DNA of 64,000 bases from Methylacidiphilales bacterium. GTDB taxonomy: Bacteria > Verrucomicrobiota > Verrucomicrobiia > Methylacidiphilales > UBA1321. The translations under genes and the position numbers were made by a program. The stretch covers positions 1 through 64,000 of the forward strand of contig JAJSLK010000063.1 of assembly GCA_021272165.1 (NCBI GenBank), in the 5' to 3' direction. Below, one piece after another: positions 18,582 to 29,143 of the stretch. The notes under the pieces are model-generated. The model was not told the origin of the DNA, searched no databases, and was given only the letters and a program-made list of their open reading frames with translations. How positions within the stretch are numbered: position 1 is the first letter of the stretch; every line of letters begins with the position of its first letter.

Positions 18582-20843
18582 TCAGGATTTTCCAGAAATT
18601 GCTCTACGGTAGCGGGGAGAGTTTTTAAACCTGCCAGGTGGGCGGAAAAAGGGAAGACGGATCACCGTCACTCCGTCCGCTTGGCGCAGGACAATCACGA
18701 AGTTGCTCCAGTTGAAGCAGGGATCGACTCTGTCCGGAACATCGGGAGAGACGAACATGAAGGCGTGCGAACCCGGTTTAAGGCTGGGGGGAAGTAGCGG
18801 CGTGAGAGGGACAGGCAATGACGACAATTTCCATTCCTTGCCCGTAACGGCATCGATAAGAAAGAAGCTGTCCTGGGTAGAGGGAAGAAAAGGGGAACAG
18901 ATGGTAATCATCTGAGGATGGACAACCTGTCCCGGCCATTCGGGCAGGTAAAATGCTCCATAGTCGATCGGAATGGGACTTGATCCGATCGGTACATTAC
19001 AGAGGTTAAAGCCGCCGACCTCCGCGTAGCCACGGGTTGTTTTGGTGGCAAAATCGTAGAGGGGACTCGAGGTGATAGGCCTGCCTTGAGACCAATAACC
19101 AACGAAGCCGGCATTGAAGACAACTGCAAACGGCGGATGAGATTCGAGTATTTGCAGAATGCGTTTCTGTTCCGCAAGGGGAATGACACTGTAGTTGGCG
19201 GTGATGTTATTATCGGTGGGAGGCGCGTGCCGCGACCAACAGTAAAGGCTGTTGACACCCGGCACGGAGATGAAGCCGGAATAGAAATGATCGACGTTAT
19301 AGACGAGGCTTGAGTAAGCACTTTGAATCCTTTGATCAACCCGAAAAAGAGAGGCACCTGGAAGATTGAGCGGAACTCCGTTTCTGTAGATAACGGCGGC
19401 GGTCACGAAAATCCCCACACCGGACAGGATGCACCACAGGTAGGCCCCCTTGAGGATGTAGACGCTAAGCCTTTCGCGGAATTCAAGGTGGTGCGGAATC
19501 ATGCTGATGCTCTTGAGCAAGGCAAAGGGAGCAACCAACGAAATAAGGAAATTGGGAAGGCAGGATTGCGAGCCGAAGACGGGATAGCCGCTGAGCGTTT
19601 CACAGATGCCGAGGAGACATAAAAAGAAGAGGCAGAAGGAAACACGGGGAGCAGTGGACTCACGTTCCGAAACGGGTTCCCAGAGCACCGCCCAGAAGAG
19701 GATAAGGCAGTAAAAAATGCCCGACCGGCTGTGTTGAGTGGAGGTAACGACCGTGTAGCAGACGAAACCGACTAGAAGAAAGACCTGCATGAGTCGCAGT
19801 ATTCGCTGAAGTCGAGACGAGAGGCTGGGAAACTTCTGGATTGCGACGCTCCCGGCTAGGCCAACCAGAAACAAGGCACTGGAAGGCAAGATATCCAGGG
19901 GAGGCTGCACGACGAAGACCTGGCCCAGTGTCATGGCCCGAAAGATCATCGCGTCAAGCAGCGCAGATAAGCTCGTGCCGCCTAGAAGGCATATTCCCAT
20001 GCTGGAAGCGAGAGCGATAATGGCGCCAAATGCCGCGGCCAGCAGTTCTGTCCATCCAAAGAGAGGTTTCCTTAGCGGACGAATGGCCAGAAGACAGGGC
20101 AAGGTGGCGGCCAGGAGCAACAGGCAAAATTCCCAACGAACAAGATTAGTCCAGATACCCCGGACAAGCGCGAAGGGAAGCAGCAACAGGGCTGCTGCCG
20201 CGATAAAAAAAAGCCGCCCGGCCAATCCGCGGCAAAAAGCGGAAATCGAAACAAAAAGAGCAATCAAGCAGAAAACCCCGATATTGATCTTCAACGCGCA
20301 TAGCAAGCCACCCATTACACCGGCGAGGGCAAAAAAGGGTGCGGAACGTTCGTTGCGGGAGGCACCAAGTACGGCAAAAGCCATGAACGTCAGCAGGAGA
20401 ATGCAAAGGGAAACGGGATGGCCCGGCTCATCCTCCAGGACCTGAAGGGCGAAGAAAGAGACGAGTTGGCCAAAGATTCCTGCCGCAACACGACCGGTCA
20501 GTAAAAGCGAGAGTAATCCGGCCAAGAGAGAACATAAGATCCAAAGCGAGAGAACGAAGAGGGCCATCCGATCGTGCGTAAAGATGAAACGCCCACCACC
20601 GCTGAGCAGATAGAAAAATTGGGAATGAAGGGGGCCGTAGACGCTGAAGACATCTTCATAAATCCTCTTTCCAGAATTGGTCGCATTAATCTGGACCAGT
20701 ATGGTGCCGACATCGTCATAAAACTTGAGGGTTGAGAAAATCGAGAGATACCCCGTGACCAGATAGATGGGCAGCAGCAAGCCACTGGCTAGCAGGTAAA
20801 GGTGCAAGGGACTATGCACGGAAGGGCGAAAGACTGGATTCAT
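18582..20843 (-). CDS. Large polytopic membrane protein, function unknown (GT-C-like topology)
   Basis: 753 aa with many hydrophobic segments and a C-terminal extracytoplasmic domain; no clear catalytic motif read. Confidence 0.7.
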   Translation of the reverse strand: MNPVFRPSVHSPLHLYLLASGLLLPIYLVTGYLSIFSTLKFYDDVGTILVQINATNSGKRIYEDVFSVYGPLHSQFFYLLSGGGRFIFTHDRMALFVLSLWILCSLLAGLLSLLLTGRVAAGIFGQLVSFFALQVLEDEPGHPVSLCILLLTFMAFAVLGASRNERSAPFFALAGVMGGLLCALKINIGVFCLIALFVSISAFCRGLAGRLFFIAAAALLLLPFALVRGIWTNLVRWEFCLLLLAATLPCLLAIRPLRKPLFGWTELLAAAFGAIIALASSMGICLLGGTSLSALLDAMIFRAMTLGQVFVVQPPLDILPSSALFLVGLAGSVAIQKFPSLSSRLQRILRLMQVFLLVGFVCYTVVTSTQHSRSGIFYCLILFWAVLWEPVSERESTAPRVSFCLFFLCLLGICETLSGYPVFGSQSCLPNFLISLVAPFALLKSISMIPHHLEFRERLSVYILKGAYLWCILSGVGIFVTAAVIYRNGVPLNLPGASLFRVDQRIQSAYSSLVYNVDHFYSGFISVPGVNSLYCWSRHAPPTDNNITANYSVIPLAEQKRILQILESHPPFAVVFNAGFVGYWSQGRPITSSPLYDFATKTTRGYAEVGGFNLCNVPIGSSPIPIDYGAFYLPEWPGQVVHPQMITICSPFLPSTQDSFFLIDAVTGKEWKLSSLPVPLTPLLPPSLKPGSHAFMFVSPDVPDRVDPCFNWSNFVIVLRQADGVTVIRLPFFRPPGRFKNSPRYRRAISGKS

Positions 20844-20870
20844 GCTCAGTCGATCAAGGATCGGAAGGGT

Positions 20871-21779
20871 TCACTTTTCGGCAGAGGTTTTGACCTTGGC
20901 AACGATGTGAATGCCGGTTCGTTCATCCGGTACCCAGTCTTTGAGCGAGCTGCCGTTGCCACGGACGAAGTCCTCCATGGCAAAGCCGTGGTTGGTGCAA
21001 ATCGTGAAGCCTTGACCCTGAAATTTATCCCGCCACCAAGCTGCGGGACGGAGGGTCTTGTGATAGACAGCGCCGGTGAGAGGATTGCCGTCAGGAAGAA
21101 GATCAATGGAGCAGATGAAGTAGCCTTCAGGGCGCAACTTCCGAGCAATGCGCTGGAGCAGGCCATCTATATCTTCCTCGGCAATGTGTTCCAGTACCTC
21201 CCATGCCGTGATGACATCAAAAGAGACTGGTTGTGCCGCGGCATCAACCACCGTGAAGTCCTTGGTGATATCTCCCGTAAAGAGATGGCGCGGAATATTA
21301 CCCCATTCGCCGAGCAGGGCTCGCCTAGCCCCATCCGACCCTTCCAGCCCAATAGCCTGATGCCCATCTTCCAGCATGGAACGCACAAAACCGCCGCCCG
21401 CACAGCCAAGATCCATGAGCCGAATTTTTCGGGGGTAACCTAGAAAGGCATAAAGCCGGGAATTAAAGCGCGGATTGCGGGAATTGTCGTTAATGGCGCC
21501 CCGAGGGAGACGATGATCATCGCTCGCATATGCGAGGGGATGATTGGTCTGGACGTAGAGACGTTCGGAGGAATTCTCTCCAAAGCGGGAGAAATAACCC
21601 TGTCGCCACAGTACATCGGTCAAGCGCTCGAATTTGTCTTGCTGGCGGTAGGCCATGCGCTTGTCGAGAAACTGTACCAGCGTGAAAAAAACCGGGGTAA
21701 TGACGGGCGGACGATTTAGCAGGAGCCCAGTCTTGATCTTGCGATAAAGCTGATTAAGCGGGCGCAAAAGAAAAGGCAT
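20871..21779 (-). CDS. Class I SAM-dependent methyltransferase
   Basis: IRLMDLGCAGGGFVRSMLEDGHQAIGLEGSDG ... VITAWEVLEHI. Confidence 0.85.
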   Translation of the reverse strand: MPFLLRPLNQLYRKIKTGLLLNRPPVITPVFFTLVQFLDKRMAYRQQDKFERLTDVLWRQGYFSRFGENSSERLYVQTNHPLAYASDDHRLPRGAINDNSRNPRFNSRLYAFLGYPRKIRLMDLGCAGGGFVRSMLEDGHQAIGLEGSDGARRALLGEWGNIPRHLFTGDITKDFTVVDAAAQPVSFDVITAWEVLEHIAEEDIDGLLQRIARKLRPEGYFICSIDLLPDGNPLTGAVYHKTLRPAAWWRDKFQGQGFTICTNHGFAMEDFVRGNGSSLKDWVPDERTGIHIVAKVKTSAEK

Positions 21780-21839
21780 AAGGAAACATTGGAAACCGCC
21801 CCTTTATTTCCAAGACAAAAAGGCGGAACGGTACGAAAC

Positions 21840-23336
21840 TCAGTTGACGCTGGTTTCTTTCAGGCGCAGGTCGAGATCAACCTGGTCATGACTGACGGCC
21901 TTGGCTGTGCGCACTTTCTCGCGGTGTTTGCGAAAGGCTTCCGAGGCGAGATAGGGAACGTGCGGACGGTTGCCGGAACTGACGCTGTTATCGTCGAGCT
22001 TGTAGGCGGCATTGCCGACGTACTCGTAGGCAAATTCGTGCAATTCGAGCAGACGCTCGGTCGGGACGGCGGAAAGGTTGCAGCCAATCTCGTGGTAATA
22101 GAGGAACTTGCTGAAATCCATATGGTCATGAACCTTGCCCATCTGCTTGGCAACCGCCCAGAGTGGGCTATCCGGGTAGGGGACCAAAATGGAAAAGGCG
22201 TTTTCGTCAGCGCCAAGTTCTTTGGCGAACTCGATCGTCTCCATGATCTGCTCTTCCGTTTCATCCACCATGCCAAAGACATAGGAGCAACGAACCTTCC
22301 AGTCATACTCCTGAAGCAGGCGGATTTTTTTTCGCATATGCTCCTTGGATTCACGGGGCCCCTTGCCGATAGCCTTGATGATTGTTTCGTTACCCGACTC
22401 AATGCCGGGGCCAACATAGCGGACGCCGCTTTCAAAAATAGCATCACAGACTTCTCGGTCGATCTGATCGAGACGGAGCTGGACACTGAGATTGAGTTTG
22501 ATGCCGCGTTCAACGATGGCCTTGGAAAGTTCAAGCACCCGCTTCTTGTTGCTGGTATAGGTGTCATCCATGATGAACAGGTTGGGGATGCCCATGTTCT
22601 GGACGGCCTCGAGTTCATCAACGATATTTTCAATGTGACGCCAGCGGACGAGAGTGTCGGCAGCCCCGCAGAAAGCGCATTTGCCGGGGCAGCCGCGGCT
22701 GAACATGGCGCCGGACTGGGGTTCGCGGATGTCGCGGGAATAATCCATATATTCCTTGTATTCAAAGAGACGTCGGGCCGGAACGGGGCATTTGTTCAGG
22801 TCGATGGCCTTAGCCGTGGTAACGGAAGATTGATGAAGGCGTAACCGGTACTCTTTGGTATGCCCGGTATATTCTCCCCAGCGGTAGGCAATTCCGGTAA
22901 TACCAGCGGGATCTTTTTTGGCGAGCACATGCTCGACGATGGCAACGACTGATTCCTCTGCTTCACCGATGCAAATGAAATCGGCCTTGCTGGTTTCCAG
23001 AGTTGCTTCAGGCAGGGCACTGACATGAGGTCCACCGAAAATGACGACGGTGGAGGGTGAGAGTTGCTTGACCCGGTTGATAATGGCAATCGCCTGGTGA
23101 TACAGAGGCGTCGTACAACCGATGCCGAGAAACTCGGGATCATTGGAGAGAGCTTGGTTGACCGTCTCTTCGATGTCCAAGTCATGCAGGGCGGCGTCCG
23201 TTACCTTGACACTGTGTCCGGCCTGTTCGAGTGCGGCACCGATGTAGGCAAGACCTAGCGGCATACGGCGCGTGCGTGCGCGAGCGAATTTATAACATAG
23301 TCCGTCGCTAGGATATACAAGGCTAATGCGAGCCAT
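21840..23336 (-). CDS. B12-binding-domain radical SAM protein
   Basis: SRGCPGKCAFCGAADT is the CxxxCxxC cluster; N-terminal B12-binding-like domain. Confidence 0.93.
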   Translation of the reverse strand: MARISLVYPSDGLCYKFARARTRRMPLGLAYIGAALEQAGHSVKVTDAALHDLDIEETVNQALSNDPEFLGIGCTTPLYHQAIAIINRVKQLSPSTVVIFGGPHVSALPEATLETSKADFICIGEAEESVVAIVEHVLAKKDPAGITGIAYRWGEYTGHTKEYRLRLHQSSVTTAKAIDLNKCPVPARRLFEYKEYMDYSRDIREPQSGAMFSRGCPGKCAFCGAADTLVRWRHIENIVDELEAVQNMGIPNLFIMDDTYTSNKKRVLELSKAIVERGIKLNLSVQLRLDQIDREVCDAIFESGVRYVGPGIESGNETIIKAIGKGPRESKEHMRKKIRLLQEYDWKVRCSYVFGMVDETEEQIMETIEFAKELGADENAFSILVPYPDSPLWAVAKQMGKVHDHMDFSKFLYYHEIGCNLSAVPTERLLELHEFAYEYVGNAAYKLDDNSVSSGNRPHVPYLASEAFRKHREKVRTAKAVSHDQVDLDLRLKETSVN

Positions 23337-23464
23337 AATCGGGTATGAATTGATTATTAGGGGTGACGGTTAACCGGCCCTTTGCGCTGCTAGTTTGCCT
23401 TCTTAAGGCAAAAGTACAACATTTATTGTGCCAACCCGTTATCGGGAAACGACTATTGAAGCCT

Positions 23465-24232
23465 TCAGGGTTTGTGATCGGGATGAAAATCGGGATTAAC
23501 CCGATAGCTTTCCTTGATCTTTAGGAGGCCTTTCACCGCGAGCAGTGAATCCCACAGGAAACGGTTGGTCGGCAGCCCGCGACTGATCCCGAAACGCCGT
23601 TCCCGGTGGAGAACGTAAATCTGTTTGATACGGAAGTTTTCCAATTCGGCCCGCAAAAGAAGTTCTGCGTTCAGGAGCTTGGGCATGCAGTTGACCTGCG
23701 GAAGCGTGCGCTGGACCACTTCTTTCCGCATTAGTCGAAAAGCCGAGTTGATATCGGAATAGGTGACGGCAAAAAGGAATTCGCTGAGCTTGTTAAAAAT
23801 GGAGGAGGCATACCGGCGCAAGGCGGGATCTTTGCGTCCGATTTTGGCACCATGGATAAGATCATGAGATTCCATATACGGAGCAAGCTTCCAAAAATCG
23901 CTGGCGACATACTGGCCGTCAGAGTCAGTGAAGAACAGGAAGGGACATTTCGCCCTTAAGTATAAGCGGCGGGCGGCGGCACTGAAGCCATCACGGGTGG
24001 TGTTGGTGATCAATTGGATGTACGGGTACTTCTCGGTCATCTTTTGAATGACCTCAATGGTGCCGTCCGTGCTGTTGCCATCATCGAGAATAAATTCAGA
24101 ACCCTCCGGCAGGTACTGCAGCACATCATTCACCCACTCCTGGATGACGAACCCTATAACGTCGACTTCATTGTACACCGGCATGAGAATCGAAACGGGC
24201 GAGGCGAGTTTGATGATGGGCGCTCGGTACAT
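23465..24232 (-). CDS. Glycosyltransferase family 2
   Basis: SILMPVYNEVDVIGFVIQEWVNDV...EFILDDGNSTDGTIEVI...FLFFTDSDGQY. Confidence 0.88.
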   Translation of the reverse strand: MYRAPIIKLASPVSILMPVYNEVDVIGFVIQEWVNDVLQYLPEGSEFILDDGNSTDGTIEVIQKMTEKYPYIQLITNTTRDGFSAAARRLYLRAKCPFLFFTDSDGQYVASDFWKLAPYMESHDLIHGAKIGRKDPALRRYASSIFNKLSEFLFAVTYSDINSAFRLMRKEVVQRTLPQVNCMPKLLNAELLLRAELENFRIKQIYVLHRERRFGISRGLPTNRFLWDSLLAVKGLLKIKESYRVNPDFHPDHKP

Positions 24233-24267
24233 GCCGGAGAGTAGAAATGGCCCCGCCGGGTGGCAAC

Positions 24268-25254
24268 TTATTTGGAGAAATGAATCAGGCGGGTGCCGTC
24301 TTCCTCGAACTCAAAGGGAACGTGGAGCAAACCGGGAATACTGGCGATCAGTTCTTCCTGCTTCTCTGGTGACACGAAGAGCAGAAGAAAGCCGCCGCCG
24401 CCCGCACCCAACAACTTTCCGCCGATGGCGCCCTTTTCGCGCGCGCGCGCATAGGCGTCGTCGATGAAGGTATTGCTAACGCGAGAGGAAAGGCTGCGTT
24501 TCAACGTCCAAGCCTCATGCAGGAGCTCTCCGAATTCACGCAGATCGCGGGTCCGATCACAGAGAATCTGGATGCCCTGCGTAACCTGTTGCCGCATTTG
24601 TTTGAGGGCCGGGACGTTCACCTGGACTTTCTGGCATTGCTCCTCGACAATCTCATGGGTCGACCTGGAGATGCTGGTGAAGAAGAGCATGAGATGCTGA
24701 TTCAGGGCGTGCTTTCTCTCGGGATCGAAGGGCAGTGGCTCCACGCGGAACGTCGATTTCCGGTCGAAGAAAATGCGGTTGAATCCCCCGAATGCCGCTA
24801 CCACCTGATCCTGTGATCCGACCCGCTCACAGATGATATTCTGTTCGATATGGATGGCCTCGCGCGCGAGGAAATCCTTGCTCACCAGCCGATGCTGGAA
24901 GGCATGCAGGCTTTGCAGAAGACCGACCGTAAAGGCTGAGCTGGAACCGAGGCCAGTCCTAGCCGGCAGGTCGGACATGACAAAAATTTCGACGCCGTGC
25001 AGAATCTTCAGATGGCTCAGGCAGCAGCGGACGCTGGGATGCTGGATCTCGCCAACTTCGTTGACTAACTCGGATTTCGAGTAGCCGATATGAAAGCGGT
25101 GATCGAAGAATGGGTTGAGTTTGTTGACGGTGATATATAGGTATTTATCGATGCTGGTGCTAAGCACCTCGCCGCCGTGTTCCTCATAAAAGCCAGGGTA
25201 GTCGGTGCCGCCTCCGAAGAAGCTGATGCGCAGGGGAGTTCGGGAAATGACCAT
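24268..25254 (-). CDS. hddA: GHMP-family sugar kinase, D-glycero-alpha-D-manno-heptose-7-phosphate kinase-like
   Basis: MVISRTPLRISFFGGGTDYPGFYEEHGGEVLSTSIDKYLY, LPARTGLGSSSAFTVGLL, GGKLLGAGGGGFLLLF. Confidence 0.82.
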   Translation of the reverse strand: MVISRTPLRISFFGGGTDYPGFYEEHGGEVLSTSIDKYLYITVNKLNPFFDHRFHIGYSKSELVNEVGEIQHPSVRCCLSHLKILHGVEIFVMSDLPARTGLGSSSAFTVGLLQSLHAFQHRLVSKDFLAREAIHIEQNIICERVGSQDQVVAAFGGFNRIFFDRKSTFRVEPLPFDPERKHALNQHLMLFFTSISRSTHEIVEEQCQKVQVNVPALKQMRQQVTQGIQILCDRTRDLREFGELLHEAWTLKRSLSSRVSNTFIDDAYARAREKGAIGGKLLGAGGGGFLLLFVSPEKQEELIASIPGLLHVPFEFEEDGTRLIHFSK

Positions 25255-25261
25255 GGGGCGT

Positions 25262-26191
25262 TCAGGAAGGCGGGGGCAGCGTCGTCTCCCGGTTTTCGAT
25301 GAACCAGGAGATCGTTTCGCGCAGGCCTGTGTTAAGATCGGTAGAGCAAAGATCAGGCCGCAGTCTCCTTAGTTTGTCAATGCGCAGGCACTTTGATTTT
25401 GCCCCCACATAGCGGCTCGTGTCGTAGGAGATCAGGGATTCGTCGTAACCGGTCTGTTCACAAATCAAGTGAGCGAAATGACGGATGCTGAATTCCTCAC
25501 CTGTACCGATGTTGACCAAATCGTTGTCATGTTCTTCCGCCAGCGCGACGGCCATGCGGACGAAATCGCCCACCAGCATGACCTCGCGGCTCTGGTGGCC
25601 GTCACCCCAGAATACCACCGGTTCGCTATAAAACTTTGCGCGCAAGATCTTGCGGATGAGGTCGAAGATAAAGTGCATTTGCCGCCCGTCCGTGTGATAA
25701 CCGCCACCGTAAAGCGTCGAAGGAACAAGGCAGAGATACCGCATCCCGAATTGCCGGTGCAGTGCTAGTTGGCCAGCATAAAGCATTCGTTTCGTCATCG
25801 CATAGGTAAACAGCGAGTCGATCGGCTTTCCCGCCAGGTAATTCTCCTCGGAAAGTTCCAGGTCCGGTGCATACGCGCAGCTGGTTCCAATGGAAATAAG
25901 CTTGGCCTGCGGTTGGTTTTGGCGCCACCACGCCAGCACCTGAGTGTTCATTTGTTGGTTGATCAGCCATTGCTCGCCGGAATGATGGAGGCAGAAGTCG
26001 CCGGCCTGGGTCCATGCGGCCAAATGAAAGACAAGGTCGTAAGAGAATGAATTGAACTGGTCAAGTGATCCTGCCATCCGCAAATCCGCGTCCCTGGAGC
26101 CGATGGCGGTGACCTCCAATCCGTGTTCACGGAGGGCCGGTACGAGATACTGCCCCAAATATCCGGTTGCGCCTGTGACCAGTGCCTTCAT
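25262..26191 (-). CDS. NAD-dependent epimerase/reductase (GDP-fucose-synthase-like)
   Basis: MKALVTGATGYLGQYLVPAL; SCAYAPDLELSEENYLAGKPIDSLFTYAMTKRM. Confidence 0.85.
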   Translation of the reverse strand: MKALVTGATGYLGQYLVPALREHGLEVTAIGSRDADLRMAGSLDQFNSFSYDLVFHLAAWTQAGDFCLHHSGEQWLINQQMNTQVLAWWRQNQPQAKLISIGTSCAYAPDLELSEENYLAGKPIDSLFTYAMTKRMLYAGQLALHRQFGMRYLCLVPSTLYGGGYHTDGRQMHFIFDLIRKILRAKFYSEPVVFWGDGHQSREVMLVGDFVRMAVALAEEHDNDLVNIGTGEEFSIRHFAHLICEQTGYDESLISYDTSRYVGAKSKCLRIDKLRRLRPDLCSTDLNTGLRETISWFIENRETTLPPPS

Positions 26192-26194
26192 GCG

Positions 26195-27397
26195 TCAGCT
26201 TCCCGGTGCATCAACCGGAAAATAAAACTCCACACCCTGTTGCAGCAAAGCCCGGTTGCGACTGAGTATCTCCTTACGAAAATTCCACGCTAGGACGTAA
26301 TAGACGTCGGGTGTGTCGGTCCATTCGCCCTCGATCACTACGGGGATATGCCGTCCGGGCGAGAAAAGGCCGCGCCGCAATTCATTCTTCTCCACGAGAA
26401 CTTCGATGGTCTCCGGTCCCAGCCCGAAGTAGTTGAGCAGCGTATTACCTTTGACCGGGGCGCCCATGCCGAAAATCCGTTTTCCCTCTGCACGCCGGGC
26501 GTGCAGATAGGAGATGTTTTTTTCCTTCATTGCCTCGATCCTGTGCGCGAACTCGCGGTATATCTCCAGTGTATTGCAGCCGGAGTTTTGTTCCTCCTGT
26601 TTCATGCGTTGCAATTGTTCACTGGGACGCCGCCGTCCGGGATGGGAGACGAATGCGATTATTGATCCCCCGTGGATCGGGGCGAGATAGGCATCGAACA
26701 GTTCCAGTCCATGGCGCTGCAGCAACTTTCCCAGCGTCGTCAGCGTGTAATAGAGGAGATGCTCGTGATAAATCTGGTCGAACGCACAGTTCTCCATGAT
26801 CGACTTCATATAGAGAAACTGCACGACAAATACGCCGTTACCGTCGAGCGATTGCTTGATCCCCTCCGTTACCGAGTGAAGTTCCTCCAGATGAAAGAAA
26901 ACGCCCGAGGCGTTGATCACATCGAATTTTTCCCCGATAGACCGAGCCGTCTCGAGATTGAAAAAAGCATGCCGCGTGGGAATGCCGCGGGCCTGCGCCT
27001 TTTCCCACGGGATGTGTGACGACTCCACTCCCAGCACTCGGTAGCCAAGCTGCTGGTAATGAGCCAGCTGCGTACCGTCATTCGAGCCGATGTCCAGCAC
27101 CGACTTGCCCTGCGTTTCAGGAAAAAATCTCGTCGTTACTTCCTCTGCGATCCGGCTGAAGTGTTCGCTCAATGTTTTCGTCGTTCCGGAAAGATAGGTG
27201 TGATCGGCGAACATCACCTCTTTTTTCACCGTGTAGTCCAACTGGGCTGTGGCGCAATCGTGGCAATAGACCACGCGCAGCGGATAAAAGGGTTCCTTGC
27301 CCACCTCTTCGCGCGTCAGAAAATGATTGCACCAGGGCTGATGGCCCAGATCGATAACAGGCTCAAGCCGGGCGGAATCGCAGACGCGGCAGATCAT
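26195..27397 (-). CDS. NDP-sugar C-methyltransferase family (zinc-binding N-terminus, SAM domain, C-terminal domain)
   Basis: MICRVCDSARLEPVIDLGHQPWCNHFL...VYCHDCATAQL; SVLDIGSNDGTQLAHY; IFGMGAPVKGNTLLNYFG. Confidence 0.85.
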   Translation of the reverse strand: MICRVCDSARLEPVIDLGHQPWCNHFLTREEVGKEPFYPLRVVYCHDCATAQLDYTVKKEVMFADHTYLSGTTKTLSEHFSRIAEEVTTRFFPETQGKSVLDIGSNDGTQLAHYQQLGYRVLGVESSHIPWEKAQARGIPTRHAFFNLETARSIGEKFDVINASGVFFHLEELHSVTEGIKQSLDGNGVFVVQFLYMKSIMENCAFDQIYHEHLLYYTLTTLGKLLQRHGLELFDAYLAPIHGGSIIAFVSHPGRRRPSEQLQRMKQEEQNSGCNTLEIYREFAHRIEAMKEKNISYLHARRAEGKRIFGMGAPVKGNTLLNYFGLGPETIEVLVEKNELRRGLFSPGRHIPVVIEGEWTDTPDVYYVLAWNFRKEILSRNRALLQQGVEFYFPVDAPGS

Positions 27398-28164
27398 GAC
27401 AGGATCGCGGATGGCTCAGCGTGATTCTCCGCAGGTGAAAAGAAAGCGGGATTCCCGGCAATAAAGCGTTCCGCTAGACCGAATGTTTTCGGAGTGCCAA
27501 TATCCAGAAAGGGGCCGGTGGCAGGTACAACGTGCAGCTTGGCCTTGTCGGCCAGGAGACGGGGAAATACATCTTTTTCGAAACTAAGAGGCAGACCGTC
27601 GGGAAAGCCGTTGCACGGGTTGCAGCGAAACAGGTACACACCCGCATTCACCAGCCCGCGACCGGGCCGCTTCTCCGCAAAGCGATGCAAAGTGCCTTGT
27701 GAATCGCACTCCAATGTTCCGTAGTTGGATGCATCGCCCACCGGTATACCCAGCAACGCTCCGGCGACAGTCTGCATCCGTAGTGTTTCAAACAGAGGAC
27801 CCAGGGAAGTAAGAACCAGCGAATCCCCATTGCAAATCAGCCAGGCGTCGGGCGTGGCTGCTCCGGCTATCGCCTCCAGAAAGCCGCCTGCCGTGCCACG
27901 AGGTATCTTTTCGCGGACGCAGCGGATCGTTGCACCCGGAATCTGGCTTGCGCCAAAATGGGATTCAATCTGTTCCGCCTTGTAGCCGGTGGAAAGGATG
28001 ATGTCTCGAATCCCTTGAAGGATCAGAAAACGTACAATCCACTCCAAGAAAGGGCGCCCCAGCACCAGCGCCATCGGTTTTGGACACTCGGGCAGGAGAT
28101 GCCGGATGCGCGTTCCCTGCCCACCGGCTAGAATCACCGCCGTGATTTGGGAAGGTGTTCTCAT
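27394..28164 (-). CDS. hddC: Nucleotidyltransferase, heptose-1-phosphate guanylyltransferase-like
   Basis: ITAVILAGGQGTRIRHLLPECPKPMALVLGRPFLEW. Symbol inferred mainly from co-occurrence with hddA-like gene. Confidence 0.72.
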   Translation of the reverse strand: MRTPSQITAVILAGGQGTRIRHLLPECPKPMALVLGRPFLEWIVRFLILQGIRDIILSTGYKAEQIESHFGASQIPGATIRCVREKIPRGTAGGFLEAIAGAATPDAWLICNGDSLVLTSLGPLFETLRMQTVAGALLGIPVGDASNYGTLECDSQGTLHRFAEKRPGRGLVNAGVYLFRCNPCNGFPDGLPLSFEKDVFPRLLADKAKLHVVPATGPFLDIGTPKTFGLAERFIAGNPAFFSPAENHAEPSAILS

Positions 28165-29097
28165 TTAGACATTGGAGTAAATACTGTTGCGCAGGATGAC
28201 AAAGCCCTTGATTAATTCCTGAATGCCCCGATCCAGGCCCCATTCCGTCTTGAAACCGGTCGAGGCGATGCGAGTGTTCGAGATGATGTAGTCGCGTTTG
28301 TCCGGATCCTCACCAATGGGTGCTTCCAGAAAAACGAATGCAGGGAGATGTTCCTTGATCTTTGCGCAAAGTTCCAGCTTAGAGAGATTGGCGTCATCGA
28401 GCCCTACGTTGTAGGGGCGGCCGCGCATTGTCTCGTAATTCCGGATGCCGTAAATGAAGACCCGGGCCACGTCGCGGATGTGGATATAATTACGCTTGAA
28501 GTGGCCCTCAAAGATCACCACCGCCCGATCCATCACCGCCCGGTGGACAAAATCGTTGACCAACAAATCAATCCGCATCCGCGCCGACATCCCGAACACC
28601 GTCGCGAGCCGGAAGCTCATCCCGTTCTTCTCCAGCACCGCCGACTCCGCCTCCATTTTGGACGTGCCATACAGGGAGATGGGCCTCAGGGGGGATTCTT
28701 CCGTGCAGAATTTTCCCTTTTCGCCGATGCCATAACCACTATTCGTTGTCGGATAGAGCAGCAATTGCTGCGGGGAAAGCAGGCGCACAATCATCCGCAC
28801 CGCCTCCGAGTTGATCGATTGAGCCGAAAGCGGGTCCGTCTTGCAAAGCGGTGCGCCCACCAGCGCGGCCAGCGGGATGACGACGTCTGCCCTCGCGAGC
28901 AGCTTCTTCATCAAGGCCTCATCCCGGCAATCGCCGCGGACAACGGTGAAATGCTCCGAGGCGCAACATTCCAGCAAGCTGTTTTGCTTCCAGAGAAAGG
29001 AATCCAGAACCGTTACCGCGAAGCCCTCGCGCAACAGGGCAGGGACCAGGATGGAACCGAGGTAACCCGCCCCGCCGGTGACAAGAACGTGCGTCAT
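28165..29097 (-). CDS. NAD-dependent epimerase/dehydratase
   Basis: MTHVLVTGGAGYLGSILVPALL; Rossmann fold and YGTSKMEAE. Confidence 0.88.
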   Translation of the reverse strand: MTHVLVTGGAGYLGSILVPALLREGFAVTVLDSFLWKQNSLLECCASEHFTVVRGDCRDEALMKKLLARADVVIPLAALVGAPLCKTDPLSAQSINSEAVRMIVRLLSPQQLLLYPTTNSGYGIGEKGKFCTEESPLRPISLYGTSKMEAESAVLEKNGMSFRLATVFGMSARMRIDLLVNDFVHRAVMDRAVVIFEGHFKRNYIHIRDVARVFIYGIRNYETMRGRPYNVGLDDANLSKLELCAKIKEHLPAFVFLEAPIGEDPDKRDYIISNTRIASTGFKTEWGLDRGIQELIKGFVILRNSIYSNV

Positions 29098-29143
29098 AAG
29101 ATTTTGTAAACCAAAAAATCCGTTTGGAATTAAGCCGCAGTCC

